DNA of 10,189 nt from contig CAJOKK010000039.1 of the NCBI GenBank assembly GCA_905235165.1, positions 1 through 10,189 on the forward strand. The letters are read 5' to 3'. Position numbers and translations under genes: made by a program. Source of the stretch: an uncultured Atopobiaceae bacterium (lineage in GTDB: Bacteria; Actinomycetota; Coriobacteriia; Coriobacteriales; Atopobiaceae). Under the pieces are notes generated by a model that saw nothing but the letters and a program-made list of their open reading frames with translations, was not told the origin of the DNA and did not search any database. Positions 6,131 through 10,189 of this stretch are shown here, piece by piece (position 1 is the stretch's first letter; each line of letters starts with the position of its first letter).

Positions 6131-7684
6131 ATGGCTGAAAAGCAGCTTGCCGTGCGCATGCGCGGCATCACCAAGGACTTTGCCGGAAAGGTCCTGGCCA
6201 ACGACAACGTTGACCTCGACGTCTATCACGGCGAGATCCTAGCCCTGCTTGGCGAGAATGGCAGCGGCAAGACAACCCTCATGAACTCGCTGGCGGGCAT
6301 CTACTTTCCTGACAGCGGAACGATCGAGATCGATGGCGAGAAGGTCTCCATCGCCTCTCCGAAGGATGCCTTCGACCACGGTATCGGCATGGTCCACCAG
6401 CACTTCAAGCTCGTGAACGTCTTCACGGCGCTGGAGAACATCGTGCTGGGCATCAACGACGGCGGCAAGTATGACCTTTCGGCTGCCGCCGAGAAGGTCC
6501 GCCAGATCTGCGATACCTACGGCTTTGACGTTAACCCAAAGCAGAAGGTCTGCGACATGTCCGTCTCGCAGAAGCAGACGGTCGAGATCGTAAAGCTCCT
6601 CTACCGCGGCGTGGACACGCTCATCCTCGACGAGCCGACGGCGGTTCTGACCCCGCAGGAGGCTGACCGCCTCTTTGACGTGATGCGCAACATGCGTGCT
6701 GAGGGCAAGTCGGTCATCATCATTACGCACAAGCTCAATGAGGTGCTTTCCATCTCCGACCGCGTTGCGGTGCTGCGCAAGGGCACCTTTGCGGGCGAGG
6801 TCCTTACGGCCGAGACGAACGCGCAGGAGCTGACCGACATGATGGTGGGCCACTCGGTGTCGCTCAACATCGATCGCCCGGAGTCGCGTCCCAGGCACCG
6901 CATGGAGCGCATTCGCGTGAAGAACCTTACGGTGCGCGACCACGAAGGCGTCACCAAGCTCGACGACGTGAGCTTCTCCACCTATAACGGCGAGATCTTG
7001 GGCATCGCGGGCATCTCTGGCAGTGGACAGAAGGAGCTCCTTGAGAGCATCGCCGGATTGCAGAGGCCCGAAAGCGGCAGTGTTGAGTACGTGGTCAACA
7101 CGGTGGGCGAGCTCGAGGAGGTCGAGCAGCTCGTGGGCATGGACCCCGTCAAGATTGCCGAGCTGGGCATCGTGCTGTCATTCGTTCCCGAAGACCGCCT
7201 GGGCATGGGACTCGTGGGAAACATGGACCTGGCCGACAACATGATGCTGAGGTCTTACCGCAATGGCACCTCTCCCTTCGTGGATCGCAAAGCTCCCCGC
7301 CAGCTCGCTGAGCGCGTCGTTGACGAGCTGGCCGTCAAGACCCCTGGCATCGACACGGCGGTGAGCAGCCTTTCGGGCGGCAATGTCCAGAAGATCCTCG
7401 TTGGCCGCGAGATCGCCTCGGCGCCGACGGTGCTGCTGTGCGCCTACGTGGTGCGTGGCCTTGACGTTGGTTCTTCTCACCTCATCTACGACCTGCTCAA
7501 TCGCCAGAAGGGCAACGGGGCCTCCGTCGTCTTTGTTGGCGAGGACCTCGACGTTCTTCTCGAGCTCTGCGATCGCATTCTGGTGCTGTGCGGTGGCAAG
7601 GTGAGCGGCATCGTTGACGCGCGCACCGCCACCAAGGCACAGCTCGGACTCATGATGACCAAGATGGAAGGGGGCGAGGCATAG
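6131..7684 (+). CDS. ABC importer ATPase, two fused nucleotide-binding domains (NupO/RbsA-like)
   Basis: This 517-residue cytoplasmic protein powers nucleoside import. ATG 6131 has GGAAAGAAG 4 bp upstream and gives the expected N-terminus (LAVRMRGITKDFAGKVLAND). Domain 1 (about 6-245) is complete: Walker A GENGSGKTT (41-49), Q-loop Q90, signature region MSVSQKQTVEI (143-153), Walker B LILDEPT (164-170) and H-loop H200. Domain 2 (about 260-510) has a degenerate P-loop GISGSGQKE (294-302), VPEDRLGMG (352-360), an intact LSGGNVQK signature (414-421), and the Walker B region LLCAYVVRGLDVGS. There the usual QPTRGLD of BMP-type ATPases reads YVVRGLD. As in relatives, hydrolysis is probably carried by one composite site. 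The gene ends immediately before the first permease start. It lies 90 bp beyond a terminator, so either read-through or an own promoter in 6042-6130 is needed; no clear promoter is visible. Confidence 0.95.
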   Translation: MAEKQLAVRMRGITKDFAGKVLANDNVDLDVYHGEILALLGENGSGKTTLMNSLAGIYFPDSGTIEIDGEKVSIASPKDAFDHGIGMVHQHFKLVNVFTALENIVLGINDGGKYDLSAAAEKVRQICDTYGFDVNPKQKVCDMSVSQKQTVEIVKLLYRGVDTLILDEPTAVLTPQEADRLFDVMRNMRAEGKSVIIITHKLNEVLSISDRVAVLRKGTFAGEVLTAETNAQELTDMMVGHSVSLNIDRPESRPRHRMERIRVKNLTVRDHEGVTKLDDVSFSTYNGEILGIAGISGSGQKELLESIAGLQRPESGSVEYVVNTVGELEEVEQLVGMDPVKIAELGIVLSFVPEDRLGMGLVGNMDLADNMMLRSYRNGTSPFVDRKAPRQLAERVVDELAVKTPGIDTAVSSLSGGNVQKILVGREIASAPTVLLCAYVVRGLDVGSSHLIYDLLNRQKGNGASVVFVGEDLDVLLELCDRILVLCGGKVSGIVDARTATKAQLGLMMTKMEGGEA

Positions 7685-8764
7685 ATGGTGCACATCAGCA
7701 AACGCTTGAGAATGCCGGTTGCCCAGGCAATGGCCGTTCGACTGGGCGCAATCGCGCTCGCGCTGCTTGTCTGCGGCATCATTACGACCTTGACCACGGG
7801 GCTGAACCCCCTTGATGTCTACGCCTCCATGTTTGACGGCGCCTTTGGCACCGAGCGTAAGTTCTGGGTCATGCTCAAGGAGGTGGCGGTGCTGCTGTGC
7901 GTCTCGCTTGCCTTGACGCCGGCCTTTCGCATGCGCTTCTGGAACCTTGGCGGAGAGGGACAGGTGCTCATGGGTGCGCTTGTTACCGCTGCCTGCATGA
8001 TCAACCTTGCCGACCTCGTTCCCGAGGGCCTTCTCTTTGTGCTCATGCTCGTGCTCGCGCCTGTGGCGGGCGCTCTTTGGGCGGCTATCCCGGCCCTCTT
8101 CAAGGCGCGCTGGAACACCAACGAGACCCTCTTCACCTTGATGATGAACTATGTGGCCACGCAGCTTGTTGCCTACTCCATCATCAAGTGGGAGTCGTCC
8201 AAGGGCTCCGGCAAGGTGGGCGTCATCAACCAGTCGAGCAACGTGGGTTGGTTGCCGGCCATTGGCGACAACAAGTACCTGCTCATTGTTCTGCTCGTTG
8301 CCCTTGTTTGCGTTGCCATGTATGTCTACCTGGCCCACAGCAAGCATGGCTTTGAGATCGCCGTGGTGGGAGAGAGCGTTGACACCGCTCGCTACCTTGG
8401 CATCAAGGTGAACCGCGTTATCGTTCGCACCCTGCTGCTCTCTGGCGCGGTCTGCGGCTTTACGGGCTTCTTGCTGGTTTCGGGTGCCGACCACACCATC
8501 ACGACCACCCTTGCGGGCGGTGCTGGCTTCACCGGCGTCATGGTTGCCTGGCTTGCCAAGTTCAACCCCTTTGCGATGATTGGCTCGAGCTTCCTGCTCG
8601 TCTTCATGGAGATGGGTGCCGACGAGATCTCGACGGCGTTCGGCCTTAACCATGGCTTTGGCGACATCCTTACCGGCGTCATCCTTTTCTTCATCATCGG
8701 TAGCGAATTCTTCATCAACTACAAGCTCAATTTCCAGGCGAAGGAGGTTGAGGCCCATGTTTGA
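7685..8764 (+). CDS. ABC importer permease, NupP/RbsC-like
   Basis: The protein has 359 residues and is an inner-membrane permease of the BPD_transp_2 (branched-chain amino acid/ribose/nucleoside) type. ATG 7685 follows the ATPase stop codon with no gap, and GAGG (7676-7679) lies 5 bp upstream. The N-terminal helix (about 15-38) is followed by a periplasmic loop, further hydrophobic segments near 66-80, 92-108, 113-136, 150-168, 197-217 and 246-266, and two or more toward 345. NLGGEGQVLMGA (87-98) is the conserved pore-lining block of this family. GESVDTARYLGIKVNR (229-244) is the cytoplasmic loop expected to contact the ATPase. It overlaps the next permease gene by 8 bp, which indicates translational coupling. 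It works as a heterodimer with that protein. Confidence 0.94.
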   Translation: MVHISKRLRMPVAQAMAVRLGAIALALLVCGIITTLTTGLNPLDVYASMFDGAFGTERKFWVMLKEVAVLLCVSLALTPAFRMRFWNLGGEGQVLMGALVTAACMINLADLVPEGLLFVLMLVLAPVAGALWAAIPALFKARWNTNETLFTLMMNYVATQLVAYSIIKWESSKGSGKVGVINQSSNVGWLPAIGDNKYLLIVLLVALVCVAMYVYLAHSKHGFEIAVVGESVDTARYLGIKVNRVIVRTLLLSGAVCGFTGFLLVSGADHTITTTLAGGAGFTGVMVAWLAKFNPFAMIGSSFLLVFMEMGADEISTAFGLNHGFGDILTGVILFFIIGSEFFINYKLNFQAKEVEAHV

Positions 8765-9752
8765 TTTGGTTGGCTTCATTCCTCGCGCTGTCGCGCAAGG
8801 CATTCCCCTGCTGTTTGGTTGTACCGGCGAGATCATTACCGAGAAGTCCGGCAACCTCAACCTCGGCATCCCTGGCGTCATGTACGTTGGCGCCATGTCG
8901 GGCGTCATGGGCTCCTTCTTCTATGAGAGCAGCCTTGCCGACCCCGCGCAGTTCAACGCCCTTCTCGGCTTTCTCATCCCGGTCCTTTGCTGCCTGCTCG
9001 GCTCGCTTCTGATGGGCTTGATCTACTGCTTCCTCACCGTTACCCTGCGCGCCAACCAAAACGTCACCGGCCTGGCCTTGACGACCTTTGGTGTGGGCTT
9101 TGGCAACTTCTTTGGTGGCTCGCTCATTGCGCTCACGGGTTCCGACGTGCCCTCGATTGCGCTGGGTACCACGAGCTCGGTCTTCCGTACGACGATTCCG
9201 GTGCTCAGCGGCCTGGGCTGGTTCGGCGAGATCTTCTTCTCCTACGGCTTTCTTGCCTACCTCGCAATCGCTACTGCTCTCGTGGCCTCGCAGGTGCTCC
9301 TGAACACGCGCGTGGGTCTCGAGCTGCGCGCGGTGGGTGAGAGCCCTGCCACGGCTGACGCGGCGGGCATCGACATCACGCGCTACAAATACATCGCCAC
9401 CTGCGTTGGTTGCATGATCGCTGGCTTGGGCGGCCTGTATTACGTGATGGACTACGCAAACGGCGTGTGGTCAAACGACGCCTTTGGCGACCGCGGCTGG
9501 CTTGCCATCGCGCTCGTGATCTTCTCGGTCTGGCGACCGACCTTGGCCATTCCGTCTTCCATCCTCTTTGGTGGCCTCTACATCCTGTATCTGTACATCC
9601 CCACGGGATCCGACTCTGCCATCAGGGAGATCTACAAGATGCTGCCCTACGTTGTTACCATCCTGGTGCTCGTCGTGTCGAGCATGCGCAATAGCCGAGA
9701 AAACCAGCCGCCCGAGAGCTTGGGACTCCCGTACTTCCGAGAGGACCGCTAG
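8757..9752 (+). CDS. ABC importer permease, NupQ/RbsC-like
   Basis: The protein has 331 residues and is the second membrane subunit of the nucleoside importer. ATG 8757 overlaps the previous gene's end and has AAGGAGG (8741-8747) at 9-bp spacing. The reading frame is open upstream to 8580, but that part is out of register with any permease and overlaps the first permease. Family blocks are GNLNLGIPGVMYVGAM (32-47), the cytoplasmic coupling loop GLELRAVGESPATADAAGID (187-206), and GDRGWLAIALVIFSVWRP (244-261). About eight hydrophobic segments are visible. The C-terminal tail (310-331) is polar and proline-rich. It is the last gene of the operon; a terminator follows 30 bp after the stop. Confidence 0.94.
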   Translation: MFDLVGFIPRAVAQGIPLLFGCTGEIITEKSGNLNLGIPGVMYVGAMSGVMGSFFYESSLADPAQFNALLGFLIPVLCCLLGSLLMGLIYCFLTVTLRANQNVTGLALTTFGVGFGNFFGGSLIALTGSDVPSIALGTTSSVFRTTIPVLSGLGWFGEIFFSYGFLAYLAIATALVASQVLLNTRVGLELRAVGESPATADAAGIDITRYKYIATCVGCMIAGLGGLYYVMDYANGVWSNDAFGDRGWLAIALVIFSVWRPTLAIPSSILFGGLYILYLYIPTGSDSAIREIYKMLPYVVTILVLVVSSMRNSRENQPPESLGLPYFREDR

Positions 9753-9782
9753 CCTGTCTCGCGTGATGGCATAGGTAAGAAG

Positions 9783-9817
9783 AACGCCCCGCCTACCAGC
9801 GGGGCGTTTATTTTGTT
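9783..9817 (+). terminator. Intrinsic terminator of the nucleoside uptake operon
   Basis: A perfect 10-bp stem, AACGCCCCGC (9783-9792) with GCGGGGCGTT (9799-9808), closes the loop CTACCA and is followed by a T-rich tail (TTTATTTTGTT, 9807-9817). It lies 30 bp after the last permease stop codon, as expected for the operon end. Confidence 0.93.
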
Positions 9818-9886
9818 GGCCTGCCTCGCCATCGGTTCCGCCATCGGGCCTGCCACCATCTCACGGGCGCGCGCACCTCCGAGCCG
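9818..9886. other. GC-rich spacer between operon terminator and repeat array
   Basis: No gene is apparent here. The only structure noticed is a short direct repeat, CGCCATCGG, at 9827-9835 and 9839-9847, and a GC-rich run near 9865-9872. The end of this stretch may contain a worn left half of the first palindrome of the following array, since TCTCAC lies where TGTCAC would be expected. Confidence 0.4.
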
Positions 9887-9973
9887 CCATTTTGTGACAA
9901 AAGCAGCCCGGAAATGTCACTTTTTGGTTGGTCTACCAGCCATTTTGTGACAAAAGCAGCCCGGAAATGTCAC
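9887..9973. repeat. Second palindrome array, period 53 bp, related to the left one
   Basis: A 34-bp sequence is repeated exactly at 9887-9920 and 9940-9973. Its right part carries the arms GTGACA and TGTCAC around a 15-bp linker, AAAGCAGCCCGGAAA. Between the copies the DNA forms a 38-bp interrupted palindrome (9915-9952): outer arms TGTCAC/GTGACA, an unpaired TTTTT/ATTTT step, and an inner stem GGTTGGT-CT-ACCAGCC with one G-T wobble. A third, decayed palindrome may begin at 9968 with inner arms GGCTGGC/GCCAACC, but its closing GTGACA is missing. Architecture, period and the TGACA/TGTCA arms match the array at 1-135, although the inner sequences differ. It lies about 100 bp before the next start codon. 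Confidence 0.88.
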
Positions 9974-10073
9974 GTTCTGGCTGGCTCTCTCGCCAACCTC
10001 GGGCCCTCTCTAATGGGAAATCGCTATCATCGGTGGGGAGAAGCGACAGCTCACCAACGAGGGGATGGTTATC

Positions 10074-10189
10074 ATGGCAGCAGCCGAACGCGTTCAATCG
10101 AGGAGAAGTGACCGCCGCGTCGAGCGTACTCGGGAGGCGCAGCTGCATATCGCCGACGTTGACGCAAAGCTGAGCAAGGAGGTCGAGCG
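10074..10189 (+). CDS. N-terminal fragment of an unrecognised charged protein, cut by window end
   Basis: ATG 10074 has GAGGGG (10059-10064) at 9-bp spacing. An in-frame ATG at 10065 lies directly against that site and is less likely. An in-frame TAA at 10011 limits extension upstream. The 38 visible codons read MAAAERVQSRRSDRRVERTR and continue with an acidic, helical-looking AQLHIADVDAKLSKEVE. The run RRSDRRVERTREA recalls the start of TetR-type regulators, but the following residues do not fit their first helix, so I assign no family. The palindrome array and a TATCAT hexamer (10025-10030) lie in its upstream region. Confidence 0.55.
   Translation, partial: MAAAERVQSRRSDRRVERTREAQLHIADVDAKLSKEVE

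Noticed and set aside
7178..8908. 576-codon open frame on the minus strand across three transporter genes
   Set aside because: The translation is rich in H, R, A and G without domain character and crosses the ends of three well-supported plus-strand genes.

Overview
This window looks chromosomal, from a GC-rich Gram-positive bacterium. The best guess is a member of the Coriobacteriia (Olsenella/Collinsella/Atopobium-like), based on GC- and CTC/GAG-rich codon use, strong AGGAGG-type ribosome binding sites and the gene content. That taxonomy is an inference and was not computed.

Layout. Positions 1-135 hold a tandem array of interrupted palindromes (period 52 bp). The last one, followed by T-rich DNA when read leftwards, probably ends transcription of the first gene. 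On the minus strand (195-1604) lies a tandem-ACT plus metallo-beta-lactamase-fold protein whose zinc-binding histidines are mostly replaced. Divergent from it is an unrecognised multi-pass membrane protein (1750-2709). This converges on a minus-strand cation diffusion facilitator with a manganese-type metal site (2728-3873).

The right half is one plus-strand purine salvage and uptake locus: xanthine phosphoribosyltransferase xpt (4103-4690), a BMP-family nucleoside-binding lipoprotein (4750-5985), a strong internal intrinsic terminator (6004-6041), a double-domain ABC ATPase (6131-7684), and two RbsC/NupP-Q-like permeases (7685-8764 and 8757-9752). A textbook terminator (9783-9817) closes it. 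The lipoprotein captures a nucleoside outside the membrane, the two permeases with the ATPase import it, and Xpt converts a released base (xanthine, possibly guanine) to the nucleotide with PRPP. The gene order matches the B. subtilis NupNOPQ type of guanosine importer, with xpt placed in front.

Positions 9753-10073 are non-coding. They hold the terminator and a second array (9887-9973, period 53 bp) that resembles the left one in architecture and in its TGACA/TGTCA arms. A truncated, unrecognised gene starts at 10074 and runs off the window.

The least explained signals are the two related palindrome arrays at the window ends, the degraded metal site in the ACT-MBL protein, and the dyad in the xpt leader. 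No complete new multi-gene system is evident.
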